A stretch of 64,000 nucleotides of DNA, taken from NCBI GenBank assembly GCA_016177795.1, contig JACOUM010000010.1:124001-188000 (forward strand), written 5' to 3'. A program made the translations under genes and the position numbers. This document shows, piece after piece, positions 33,019-42,158 of the stretch (positions are counted from its first letter, which is position 1; each line of letters starts with the position of its first letter). This DNA comes from Nitrosomonadales bacterium (GTDB lineage: Bacteria > Pseudomonadota > Gammaproteobacteria > Burkholderiales > Gallionellaceae). The notes under the pieces were generated by a model. The model was not told the DNA's origin. It did not search any database and saw nothing but the letters and a program-made list of their open reading frames with translations.

Positions 33019-33145
33019 TCCACGAAAGACACGAAAAGCACGAAATAAAACAAAAATTACGCTGACACTGTGAGTCACCTATTGGGCAATAATTCATGGC
33101 ATAGAGCTCTTTGAATTTTTCGTGTTTTTCGTGCTTTTCGTGGAC
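33019..33145. repeat. CACGAAA-family inverted-repeat element, copy C
   Basis: TCCACGAAAGACACGAAAAGCACGAAA ... TTTCGTGTTTTTCGTGCTTTTCGTGGA; core alignable to copy A. Confidence 0.9.
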
Positions 33146-33179
33146 GAATTGCAGTTTGTAAATCTTATTTGGAATTTTC

Positions 33180-34043
33180 ATGAACGACGTTGCACAACCC
33201 ATCGAATTCGAGCGCCACTCGACCAACTTCAACCGCCTCAAGGGGCGGCTCGAACACCAGGTCGGTAAGGCCATCGCCGATTTCAATATGATCGAGGCCG
33301 GCGACACGGTGATGGTGTGTCTGTCCGGCGGCAAGGATTCGCACGCGCTGCTCGATATACTCCTTACCCTGCGCAAGCGCGCCCCGATCGATTTCCGCAT
33401 CGTCGCGATGAATCTCGACCAGAAGCAGCCGGGCTTTCCCGAAGAAGTGCTGCCCAACTATCTCAAGTCCATCGGCGTGGATTTCCACATCGAAGCGCAG
33501 GATACCTATTCCATCGTCAAGGAAAAAATACCCGAGGGCAAGACCACCTGCTCGCTGTGTTCGCGGCTGCGGCGCGGCATCATCTACCGCGTTGCGCATG
33601 AGCTCGGCGCCAACAAGATCGCGCTGGGGCATCACCGCGACGACATGATCGAAACGCTGTTCCTGAACATGTTTTTCGGCGGCAAGCTCAAGGCGATGCC
33701 GCCCAAACTGGTGACCGATAAGGGCGACCATATCGTGATCCGCCCGCTGGTCTATTGCACCGAAAGAGACATCGCCCGCTATGCGCGCGGCATGGAATTC
33801 CCGATCATCCCGTGCAACCTGTGCGGCTCGCAGGAAAACATGCAGCGCCAGAACATTAAGCAAATGCTCGCCGCATGGGAGCTCGAGTATCCGGGGCGCA
33901 GCCAGACCATCTTCACCGCCATGCAAAATGTCGTGCGGTCACATTTGCTCGACGCGGGCTTGTTTGATTTCAAGCGCCTCAAGCTCGGCGATGAGGTGGC
34001 AGAAGGCGATGTGGCGTTCGACGACGACATGGCTGCTGATTGA
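33180..34043 (+). CDS. ttcA: tRNA 2-thiocytidine(32) synthetase
   Basis: [19 protein letters not shown]-loop, [20 protein letters not shown]. Confidence 0.96.
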   Translation: MNDVAQPIEFERHSTNFNRLKGRLEHQVGKAIADFNMIEAGDTVMVCLSGGKDSHALLDILLTLRKRAPIDFRIVAMNLDQKQPGFPEEVLPNYLKSIGVDFHIEAQDTYSIVKEKIPEGKTTCSLCSRLRRGIIYRVAHELGANKIALGHHRDDMIETLFLNMFFGGKLKAMPPKLVTDKGDHIVIRPLVYCTERDIARYARGMEFPIIPCNLCGSQENMQRQNIKQMLAAWELEYPGRSQTIFTAMQNVVRSHLLDAGLFDFKRLKLGDEVAEGDVAFDDDMAAD

Positions 34044-34134
34044 GCGGTTTGCCGGTTGGCCGGCGGGACGATTAGCTGTTGGCATTACCTGCGACATATT
34101 TTGCTTTTGGTATATCGCATGGGGGAATTAACTC

Positions 34135-34707
34135 ATGGACCGCAAAGAGAAAATTGCGCTATGGCTGGGATTGGCTAACCTCGCCGTGATCCTGCTGTTC
34201 CCTCCGTTCGATTCCTTCTCGTTCACCGACACTAACGCGCTTATCTTCGCCGGCTTCAAATTTGTGTTTTCACGCGGCAGCAATGAAGCAATCAACAGCG
34301 ACGTGCTGTTTCTCGAGATAGTCGTGCTGCTGGTAAACGTCGGTGTTGCCTGGCTGCTATCGCGCGAAGCCCGGCATACATTCGGCGTAAAGCGCCATTT
34401 CATCTACCGGAATGCCATTCTGCTGGCGGTCGCGGCCAACTTGACGGTAATTCTGCTGTTCCCGCCATTTGAATATTTCAACGCCATTACCCATGCGCCG
34501 TTGCCAATCTTCCAGGGATTTTACTTCGTTTTCTCCGCAGGACCGATGCTCACCATTGTCACGCTTATTCTCTATCTGGAAGTGGTGTTCGTGCTGCTCA
34601 ATGGCGCAGTGATGTGGCTCATATTCAGAAAAGACAAATCCGCTAAACTGCAGCTGCATAAAACCATGCAGCCGACGCGCGAACTGAGCGGGAAGCAAAA
34701 AAAATAA
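34135..34707 (+). CDS. hypothetical membrane protein with internal duplication
   Basis: Two similar halves: LANLAVILLFPPFDSF...AGFKFVFSRG and AANLTVILLFPPFEYF...QGFYFVFSAG. Confidence 0.75.
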   Translation: MDRKEKIALWLGLANLAVILLFPPFDSFSFTDTNALIFAGFKFVFSRGSNEAINSDVLFLEIVVLLVNVGVAWLLSREARHTFGVKRHFIYRNAILLAVAANLTVILLFPPFEYFNAITHAPLPIFQGFYFVFSAGPMLTIVTLILYLEVVFVLLNGAVMWLIFRKDKSAKLQLHKTMQPTRELSGKQKK

Positions 34708-34753
34708 CTGGGGGGATGTCCCTTGCTTCGTCAGGATCGGGAAAAGCTTCTTA

Positions 34754-37066
34754 TTACTTCGTCAGGGACAGAAAAAGCGTGGGCAGCTCTTCCGGTAATT
34801 GTGCTACCCGGTCGATGATGGTGTATTGCTTGCCGAAAATGTCCGCAACATACTCATCGGCCTTGTGGTCAAGGTTGATGCAGTAAGTATAAATGCCCTG
34901 CCGGTCCAGTTCTTTTACCGCCTGCCGCGCGTCCTCGATCAAAAGCCGGCCGTCCTTGCTGTCTATGTCCGATGGTTCGCCGTCGGTGAGAATCAGCATC
35001 AGCTTCTTGTCGGCCTGCTGTTTTTCCAGGTAGTGAGCGGCATGGCGCATCGCCGCCCCCATGCGCGTGGAATAGCTGGCTTCCATCGCCGCCAGCCGTC
35101 CTTTGATCTGATCGTCCCAGCGTTCGCTGTAGCCCTTGATGTGCAGATAGCGTACGTCATGTCTCGTGTTGGAATGGAATCCGGCGATGGCGAACGGGTC
35201 GCCCAGTTTCTCGATCGCCCAGGCCAGCAGCGATACCGCTTCCTGGCTCAGTTCCAGAATGGTCTGGTCGCAGCCCGCCGCCTTTTCATTGAGCGATTCC
35301 GACAAATCCAGCAACAGCAGCACAGCGATATTGCGCCCGCTGGTCTTGTGGCTCATGTTGATGCGCGGATCGGGCGTCGCGCCGCTCTGGTAGTCGATCA
35401 GCGAACGCAGCGCGACATCCAGGTCCAGTTCGCTGCCGTCCTCCTGATAGCGGATGCGCACCTTGTCCTGCGGCTTGAGCAGGTCGAGCATTTTCTTCAG
35501 GCGCTTTGCCAGCGCGCCGTGTTTGGCCAGCAACCGGTCGATACCCGCCGCGTTGCCGGACGGATGCAGGGATTCATACACGCTGACCCAGTCCGGGCGG
35601 TAGCTCTGGCTGTTGTAGTCCCACTCGTGGTAATGGCGCGGCGGCAGCCCTGTTATTTTCTCGCCCGGTTCGACCTTGCGCGGTTCGTCAAACGCCTCTT
35701 CCTCGTCGCCTTCCTCGATGAATTTCCACATCTGGCGATTGTCGTCGCGGTAATCCACCACCGTGTCCTTGAAATGCATCTTGGCAAGCTGGTCGCTCTG
35801 GCGGCGCGCCTTCGCAACAAATGAGACCGCCAGCTCGGCAATCTCCGGCGTGCTCATGTCGCCTTGCTGCATCAGCATGTGGAAGCGCTGCGCGAACTCG
35901 ACGACATGCGGATTTTTATACGGATGCCGCGAATCGAGAATGGCGCGCGACAACATGGTCAGGCGATGGCGCACGCCGGATTCCAGCTCGGGATCGCAGG
36001 CATCTTCGGCAGGGGTGGGATGCAACGCCATGAAAATGCGGCGCAGACCGGGATACACGCGCATCGCCAGATATTCCACGCGGCTGTCCTCGAGAAATTC
36101 CACCGCCATGCGCTGAAACGGGGCGAAATTGTCGGCAAAAATGGCGGTTGTCCAGCGGCGGTGGCCGGCAATGTGCGCCAGCACGGCGCGATAACGGTCT
36201 AATCCAGATACAACGATTTCTCCCGCAGGAAGTCGTTCGCCCTCTCTCCCGCCTGCGGGAGATGGGCGGATGAAATCGTCATACATATCCGGCAGGCGGA
36301 TGCCGAGCTTGTCGTAATACGGAATCGGCTTGCGCAATTCGTCGAACGCGCCGGAATAGGGGATCAGTTGCCCTTCGTCGTGCCATAGCCCGCGCAAATA
36401 CATGTCCAGCCTGCGCTCGTTGTCGACGAGCAGAGTGCCGTGCCGCTCGCGCTGCAGCACCGCGCGGCTGTCCGCCGACTGCAGGCTGAAGTAATCAATC
36501 TGCCGGTCGGGATGATCGTTGTAATAGCGCACGCCGTATTCCACCCAGTTTTTCAGCCCCTCCAGAGAGAGCTGGCCGAGCAGCAGCGGAATCTTCTTGA
36601 AAAACTCCGGCAGCCCCGGGCTGGGGAAAGTCTGGTGAATGCCGTGGATCGAGCCGGTGGTGCGCTCCATGAAATCCAGCACGATATCCAGGTAGTCGCG
36701 CAGTTGTTGCGGCGATTGCAGGCGCCGCGCGGTGACCGGCAACGATTGCAGGAATGGCGTAATGGCGTTGCCGTTGGGCGACTTCGTCATGCGGCGGATG
36801 CACTCCATGATGGCGGGCAGCGCCTCTTCACCCAGCCTGCTGGCCACCGTCGGCCATTCCTCGAGAAAAATCAGGATAGGCTCCGCGCCGCGCCCCATCT
36901 TGCCGAGAAAGCGCGCATTACTGATATAGGCTTCCACGCCCTGCCCGGAAAGCGTCGCCAAAGCCTCGCGCATGCAATCCGCAAACACCGGTTTGACGCG
37001 CGGGAAGCCGCAGTCCAGCTGTTCCCAGTAGTCTTCCAGTTCGCTTGGTGTGGTTGCGGTTGTCAT
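34754..37066 (-). CDS. cbbO: RuBisCO activase component CbbO (C-terminal VWA/MIDAS)
   Basis: LLLLDLSESLNEKA MIDAS, LMLILTDGEPSDIDSKD; downstream of cbbM-cbbQ. Confidence 0.94.
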   Translation of the reverse strand: MTTATTPSELEDYWEQLDCGFPRVKPVFADCMREALATLSGQGVEAYISNARFLGKMGRGAEPILIFLEEWPTVASRLGEEALPAIMECIRRMTKSPNGNAITPFLQSLPVTARRLQSPQQLRDYLDIVLDFMERTTGSIHGIHQTFPSPGLPEFFKKIPLLLGQLSLEGLKNWVEYGVRYYNDHPDRQIDYFSLQSADSRAVLQRERHGTLLVDNERRLDMYLRGLWHDEGQLIPYSGAFDELRKPIPYYDKLGIRLPDMYDDFIRPSPAGGREGERLPAGEIVVSGLDRYRAVLAHIAGHRRWTTAIFADNFAPFQRMAVEFLEDSRVEYLAMRVYPGLRRIFMALHPTPAEDACDPELESGVRHRLTMLSRAILDSRHPYKNPHVVEFAQRFHMLMQQGDMSTPEIAELAVSFVAKARRQSDQLAKMHFKDTVVDYRDDNRQMWKFIEEGDEEEAFDEPRKVEPGEKITGLPPRHYHEWDYNSQSYRPDWVSVYESLHPSGNAAGIDRLLAKHGALAKRLKKMLDLLKPQDKVRIRYQEDGSELDLDVALRSLIDYQSGATPDPRINMSHKTSGRNIAVLLLLDLSESLNEKAAGCDQTILELSQEAVSLLAWAIEKLGDPFAIAGFHSNTRHDVRYLHIKGYSERWDDQIKGRLAAMEASYSTRMGAAMRHAAHYLEKQQADKKLMLILTDGEPSDIDSKDGRLLIEDARQAVKELDRQGIYTYCINLDHKADEYVADIFGKQYTIIDRVAQLPEELPTLFLSLTK
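36218..36275. repeat. palindromic repeat (TCTCCCGC-ct-GCGGGAGA) in frame inside cbbO
   Basis: Encodes PSPAGGREGERLPAGEI within CbbO; perfect 8-bp inverted repeat 36245-36262. Confidence 0.75.
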
Positions 37067-37114
37067 GATCTTTTTCAGCAAGCTGTGAGCAAAAAAGTGT
37101 GGGTTGCGATCTGC

Positions 37115-37182
37115 GTAGGTGCGAATTCATTCGCACAATTATTGTTGCCTGAATAGTGCAGTGCGGATGAATCCGTACCTAC
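37115..37182. repeat. head-to-head pair of GTAGG-type palindromes at the cbbQ 3' end
   Basis: GTAGGTGCGAATTCATTCGCAC (37115-37136) and inverted GTAGGTACGGATTCATCCGCAC (37161-37182). Confidence 0.85.
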
Positions 37183-37982
37183 CCAAATACCGCATCGATC
37201 GCATGATCCAGCGTATCGCGGATGTCCGCATCATCGGTGATCGGGCGCACCAGGGCCATGCGGCACGCGGCACGTGGCTCGACTCCGCCCTTGATCAGCG
37301 TGGCCGCATACACCAGCAGGCGCGTCGATATCCCTTCATCCAGCCCGTGCCCTTTCAGGTTGCGCGCCGCACCGCCGATTTTTACCAGTTGCGCGGACAG
37401 TCCGGCTTCAATGCCGGTTTCCTTGCCGAGAATCTCCGCCTCGATAGCGGGTGCCGGATAATCGAAATCGAATGCGGTGAAGCGCTGCTTGGTGGATTGC
37501 TTCAAGTCCTTCAGCAGGCTTTGGTAGCCGGGGTTGTAGGAGATCACCATCTGAAAATCGGGATGCGCCTCGAGCAGTTCGCCCTTCTTGTCCAGCGGCA
37601 GGGTGCGGCGATGGTCGGTCAGCGGGTGGATCACCACGGTGGTGTCCTGGCGCGCCTCGACGATTTCGTCGAGATAGCAGATTGCGCCGATGCGCGCCGC
37701 CGTGGTCAGCGGGCCATCCAGCCAGCGCGTGCCGTTGGCATCGAGCAGATAACGCCCGACCAGATCGCTGGCGGTCATGTCTTCGTTGCACGCCACGGTG
37801 ATCAGCGGCTTGTCCAGTTTCCACGCCATATATTCGACGAAACGCGACTTGCCGCAGCCGGTCGGCCCCTTCAACATCACCGGCAGGCGCGCCGCGTAGG
37901 CGGCTTCGTAGAGCGCGATCTCGTCGCCTTGCGCCTGGTAGAACGGTTCTTGGTGGACTTTATATTGATCTATGTTGGTCAT
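37179..37982 (-). CDS. cbbQ: RuBisCO activase AAA+ component CbbQ
   Basis: MLKGPTGCGKSRFVEYMAWKL Walker A, AICYLDEIVEARQDTTVVIHPLTDHRR. Confidence 0.97.
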   Translation of the reverse strand: MTNIDQYKVHQEPFYQAQGDEIALYEAAYAARLPVMLKGPTGCGKSRFVEYMAWKLDKPLITVACNEDMTASDLVGRYLLDANGTRWLDGPLTTAARIGAICYLDEIVEARQDTTVVIHPLTDHRRTLPLDKKGELLEAHPDFQMVISYNPGYQSLLKDLKQSTKQRFTAFDFDYPAPAIEAEILGKETGIEAGLSAQLVKIGGAARNLKGHGLDEGISTRLLVYAATLIKGGVEPRAACRMALVRPITDDADIRDTLDHAIDAVFG

Positions 37983-38001
37983 TTTGTGTCCCTATAAACA
38001 G

Positions 38002-38029
38002 CAATGCCCCCAGTGGACCGGGGGCATTG
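38002..38029. promoter_or_regulatory. perfect 10-bp hairpin in the cbbM-cbbQ intergenic region
   Basis: CAATGCCCCC-agtggacc-GGGGGCATTG, no strong U-tract on cbb strand. Confidence 0.75.
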
Positions 38030-38041
38030 AGGGTTGCAACA

Positions 38042-38085
38042 GTAGGGTGCGCTTCGCGCATCATGGTGCATGGAATGCACCCTAC
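38042..38085. repeat. GTAGGGTGC...GCACCCTAC palindromic repeat downstream of cbbM
   Basis: Inverted repeat GTAGGGTGC/GCACCCTAC flanking an internal tgcgcttcgcgca palindrome. Confidence 0.8.
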
Positions 38086-38098
38086 GCCGGCTACGCGC

Positions 38099-39478
38099 TT
38101 ACTTGTGCACGCCCAGCTTTTCGCGCCAGCCCGGGAATATCTTGTCCGCATCTTTCGGGAAAGACTCAAACGCGCGCGCAAATTCCTTGTGGCTCTTGGC
38201 CCACTCGATCGGGTCAGCGCCGGCCTTCCAGCATTCGTAGGCCTGGCGCAGCGATTTGGCGCCGGCCGCCGGAGAGTCGATATGGCCATAGGAGCCGCCA
38301 CCGGCGGTATTGATCACGTTGCCGTGGCCGAGGTTTTCGAAGAAGCCGGGCAGACGCAGCGCGTTCATGCCGCCGGAGATGATTGGCGTAGTCGGCTTCA
38401 TGCCATACCACTCCTGATGGTAGAACGGGCCGGTGCAGCTATCGCGCTCGATCATGTAGGCGATGATGCGGTCGTCCTTGCCGCCTTCCATCTTGCCATA
38501 ACCCATGGTGCCGACGTGGATGCCGGAAGCGCCTTGTAGACGGGACATCTTGGCCAGCACAAACGCGGTATAGCCGCGCTTGGACGAAGGCGAAGTGACC
38601 ATGCCGTGACCGGCACGGTGATAGTGCAGGTATTGGCCGGGGTACTGGCGACGGGCGGTGGTGATCATGCCGGGGCCGCCGACGAAGCCATCCACCAGAA
38701 AGGCCACCTTGTCAGCATCCGGGCCGAATGTTTCCAGCGCATAGTCCGCACGGGCGCACATTTCGTAGTGATCGTCGGCGGTGATGTTCATCGAAAACAA
38801 CTTAGCCTGTCCAGTCTCGTCCTGGGCGCGCTTGAGCGAGTCGTAAACCAGCGGCAGCACCTTCTTGATCGGACAGAACACCTGGTTGCCTTGCGGCTCG
38901 TCGTTCTTGATGAAGTCGCCGCCCAACCAGAACTGGTAGGCCGCCTTGGCAAACGGCTCGGGACGCAGTCCCAGTTTGGGCTTGATGATCGTGCCGGAAA
39001 TATAGCCGCCGTCCTTGATCGGACGCCCCAGAATGCGCCACAGGTCGGAGATATCCTTGGCCGGGCCGTCGAACAGTTGCAGCATGCGCGGCGGCACGTA
39101 GAAATCCTGCATCTGCAGATTCGCAATGTCGCCCATACCCTGATTGTTGCCGATGCACAGCGTCAGGAAAGACACGATCATCACGCGGCCATCGGTGACG
39201 TTGCGGTCGAACAGGTCATTCGGGTAAGCGACCTTCATGATGCCCTTGGCTTCGTCGATGAAGTACACCAGTGCGTCCACGCCCTTGGTGAATTCGTCCG
39301 TAGTGCTCACTTCAACGTTGGTACCGGTGGAAGATTCAGCGGCAATGTGCGCCGCCGCCTCCAGATAACCGACGCCCTTGGCAGGCTCCATGGTGTAAGC
39401 GACCAGAATGTGGTCGCCGCCCTTGATCAGGTCTTCTTCTCTCAGACTCAGGTCCGCGTAACGATTCGATTGATCCAT
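38099..39478 (-). CDS. cbbM: form II ribulose-1,5-bisphosphate carboxylase/oxygenase
   Basis: [61 protein letters not shown] start at 39478. Confidence 0.98.
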   Translation of the reverse strand: MDQSNRYADLSLREEDLIKGGDHILVAYTMEPAKGVGYLEAAAHIAAESSTGTNVEVSTTDEFTKGVDALVYFIDEAKGIMKVAYPNDLFDRNVTDGRVMIVSFLTLCIGNNQGMGDIANLQMQDFYVPPRMLQLFDGPAKDISDLWRILGRPIKDGGYISGTIIKPKLGLRPEPFAKAAYQFWLGGDFIKNDEPQGNQVFCPIKKVLPLVYDSLKRAQDETGQAKLFSMNITADDHYEMCARADYALETFGPDADKVAFLVDGFVGGPGMITTARRQYPGQYLHYHRAGHGMVTSPSSKRGYTAFVLAKMSRLQGASGIHVGTMGYGKMEGGKDDRIIAYMIERDSCTGPFYHQEWYGMKPTTPIISGGMNALRLPGFFENLGHGNVINTAGGGSYGHIDSPAAGAKSLRQAYECWKAGADPIEWAKSHKEFARAFESFPKDADKIFPGWREKLGVHK

Positions 39479-39568
39479 GGCTTTCTCTCCTGTATTAACA
39501 ATTGGTTTCAAGTTGCATCGGCGGCAACTATAGGTGTGCCCACGTATAAATAACAGTCAATTATCTTT

Positions 39569-39592
39569 ATAAGAACCATAAGCTTTGCTTAT
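39569..39592. promoter_or_regulatory. putative CbbR (LysR-type) operator
   Basis: ATAAGaaccATAAGCtttGCTTAT in the divergent cbbM/cbbR region. Confidence 0.5.
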
Positions 39593-39624
39593 AGCTTGAT
39601 ATAATAGCGCCATTCCATTCTTGC

Positions 39625-40536
39625 GTGCCTGGCATGATGCTACATCTCACGCTGCGCCAATTACAGGTCTTCGAAAAGGTGGCCAGCCACCTGAACTACT
39701 CGCGCGCGGCCGAAGAACTATACCTATCGCAACCGGCAGTGTCCATGCAGATCAAGCAGTTGGAGGGCAATATCGGCCTGCCGCTGTTCGAACAGATGGG
39801 CAAGAAGATTTTTCTCACCGAGGCCGGGCGCGAGCTGTTTCATTACAGCCGTAACATTGCGCAGCAGCTTGCCGAGATGGAATCGGTGTTCGATGAAATG
39901 AAAGGGCTGGGGCAGGGCAAACTCACCTTGTCGGTGGTCAACACCGCCAATTATTTCACCCCGCGGCTGCTGGCGGAATTCTGCCGGCAGCATCCCAACA
40001 TCAACGTCATCCTGCAAGTCGCCAACCGCGATGCAGTGCTCAAACAGCTTGCCGACAACAGCACCGACCTGGCCATCATGGGGCAGCCGCCGGACGGGCT
40101 GGACATCAGCGCGGAACCGTTCATGGATAACCCGCTGGTGGTGATTGCCGCGCCGGGACATCCGCTTGCCAGGCTCAAGCGCGTCAAGTTTGCCCAACTC
40201 GCGCAGGAAACATTCCTGTCCCGGGAGAAGGGCTCCGGTACGCGTAGCGCAATGGAACGCATCTTCGCGGAGCATCACATCCAGCCGCGTATCAGCATGG
40301 AAATGGAAACCAACGAAGCCATCAAACAGGCCGTGCAAGCCGGAATGGGACTGGGCATCCTGTCGCTGCACAGCATCGAACTGGAGCTGGAAACCAAACG
40401 CCTCGCCATGCTGAATGTCGAGAACTTTCCCCTTATGCGTCACTGGTTCGTCGCGCATCGCAGCAACAAACGCCTGTCCAGCGCGGCGCTGGCGTTCAAG
40501 GATTTCCTGCTGTCTCAACGTCGCACATCCGGCTGA
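39625..40536 (+). CDS. cbbR: LysR-family transcriptional regulator CbbR
   Basis: LRQLQVFEKVASHLNYSRAAEELYLSQPAVSMQIKQLE; divergent from cbbM. Confidence 0.93.
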   Translation: MPGMMLHLTLRQLQVFEKVASHLNYSRAAEELYLSQPAVSMQIKQLEGNIGLPLFEQMGKKIFLTEAGRELFHYSRNIAQQLAEMESVFDEMKGLGQGKLTLSVVNTANYFTPRLLAEFCRQHPNINVILQVANRDAVLKQLADNSTDLAIMGQPPDGLDISAEPFMDNPLVVIAAPGHPLARLKRVKFAQLAQETFLSREKGSGTRSAMERIFAEHHIQPRISMEMETNEAIKQAVQAGMGLGILSLHSIELELETKRLAMLNVENFPLMRHWFVAHRSNKRLSSAALAFKDFLLSQRRTSG

Positions 40537-40695
40537 AAAGGCCGGTGCAGAGAAATTTACCGGAGAATTTCTCCCGCAAGCATTCCCGCTCGTCATGGTT
40601 GACATACCGCCTGTCAGGATACCTCCTCCTCTAGTCGGTTATGGGTGGAAACCCTAGAATGTGCGCTCTACTATGCCCACCCAAAGGAGAGCACC

Positions 40696-41139
40696 ATGAA
40701 AACGCAAAAAGGTTTCACGCTGGTCGAGTTGATGATTGTCGTGGTAATTGTCGGCATCCTGGCAAGCATCGGCGTGCCCGCCTACAACGATTACGTGTTG
40801 CGCGGCAAGCTCACCGAGGCCATGACCGAACTGGCCGGCATGCGTGTCAGGTTGGAGCAGTATTACCAGGACAACCGGAATTATGGGTCTTCTGCTGGTG
40901 CTTGCGGGCTGGCAATGCCCGCTAGTCCGGATGTCAAATATTTCACCTATTCCTGCAACTGGGGAGCGGGTGGAACGGACCAGTTCTTTACTGTCACGGC
41001 GACAGGCGTGGCCGCTCAAGGCACTGGCGGTTTCACCTATACTATCAACCAGAACAATGTCAAGGAGACCACTGCCGCGCCTGCAGGCTGGGGGACGTCC
41101 ACCACATGCTGGATCACCAAGCAGGGTGGGGCATGTTAA
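40696..41139 (+). CDS. pilE: type IV pilin PilE-like
   Basis: Prepilin motif KGFTLVELMIVVVIVGILASIGVPAYNDYV; C-terminal Cys pair. Confidence 0.93.
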   Translation: MKTQKGFTLVELMIVVVIVGILASIGVPAYNDYVLRGKLTEAMTELAGMRVRLEQYYQDNRNYGSSAGACGLAMPASPDVKYFTYSCNWGAGGTDQFFTVTATGVAAQGTGGFTYTINQNNVKETTAAPAGWGTSTTCWITKQGGAC

Positions 41140-41717
41140 ACCAAACCGGACAATTTGGCGTTTCGCTGATCGAGTTAATGATCGGGATCGCCATTGTTTC
41201 CTTGTTGATGGTAATGGGCGCACCATCCTTCAGTCTGTGGATACAAAATACCCAGGTTCGTACTGCAGCCGAATCCATCCAGAATGGTTTGCAAATTGCC
41301 CGCACCGAAGCGGTGCGGCGCAACGCCAATGTGCGCTTCAACCTCACGGATGCGGGCGGCATGGTAGCCTGGAGTGTGGATTGTGTGACCATAACGACTG
41401 ATTGTCCGGCTGGAATACAAACCCGTAGCGGCGGCGAAGGCGGGGCGAATGCCCGTGTCGGCATCAGCGTGGACGCGGCGATACCCGTCATTGGCACGGC
41501 TATCGCTGCCGGGACAGGGCTGTTGGCAGGCGTTACGTTCGATGGTTTAGGTCGCATTCCCGCTGCCAATGTTGGCACTGACATTGCCCGCATCGACATT
41601 ACCAATGCGGCCAGAGCTGACGCTCGCCGCATGGTGATTCTCATTGGTACTGGCGGGCAAACACGCATGTGCGATCCGGCCATCGCGCTCGCCGCCAATC
41701 CGCAAGGGTGCTTATGA
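41133..41717 (+). CDS. fimT: minor pilin FimT/GspH-type
   Basis: GVSLIELMIGIAIVSLLMVMGAPSFSLWI; overlaps pilE stop. Confidence 0.9.
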   Translation: MLNQTGQFGVSLIELMIGIAIVSLLMVMGAPSFSLWIQNTQVRTAAESIQNGLQIARTEAVRRNANVRFNLTDAGGMVAWSVDCVTITTDCPAGIQTRSGGEGGANARVGISVDAAIPVIGTAIAAGTGLLAGVTFDGLGRIPAANVGTDIARIDITNAARADARRMVILIGTGGQTRMCDPAIALAANPQGCL

Positions 41718-42142
41718 TGAATACTGCTCCGCAAATCAAACAACACGGCTCCGTGGTACTCGAAGCCCTGATCTCAATTTTGCTCTTTTCCATCGGCATC
41801 CTGGCAATTATTGGCTTGCAGGCTGCTTCGATCAAGAATGTCGCTGCTGCGAAGTATCGTATCGATGCCAGCCTGCTGGCCAATCAGATCATCGGACAAA
41901 TGTGGATAAGCGACAAGAGCAATGCAGCGTTGGTGGCCAACTTCAATAGTCCGGCCGGAGCTGATTATGCGGCATGGGCAAACACGGTAGCACAAGCCTT
42001 ACCGGGCGTTTCCGGTGTTCCGGCCAACGCGCCGACTATCGCTATCGATGTCAACAACAATGCGACTGTTACCGTATTCTGGCAGGCACCGGATGAAGCT
42101 GCTGCCCATAACTACACATCCATTGCCGTGGTGACCGACTAA
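41714..42142 (+). CDS. pilV: type IV pilus modification protein PilV
   Basis: GSVVLEALISILLFSIGILAIIGLQAASIKN; synteny. Confidence 0.9.
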   Translation: MMNTAPQIKQHGSVVLEALISILLFSIGILAIIGLQAASIKNVAAAKYRIDASLLANQIIGQMWISDKSNAALVANFNSPAGADYAAWANTVAQALPGVSGVPANAPTIAIDVNNNATVTVFWQAPDEAAAHNYTSIAVVTD

Positions 42143-42158
42143 CCAGCGAGAAAGAGCC

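Noticed and set aside
38099-40536. Treating the form II RuBisCO/CbbQO/CbbR locus itself as a novel system
   Set aside because: CbbQO activases with form II RuBisCO are already described; only the repeat decoration is unusual.
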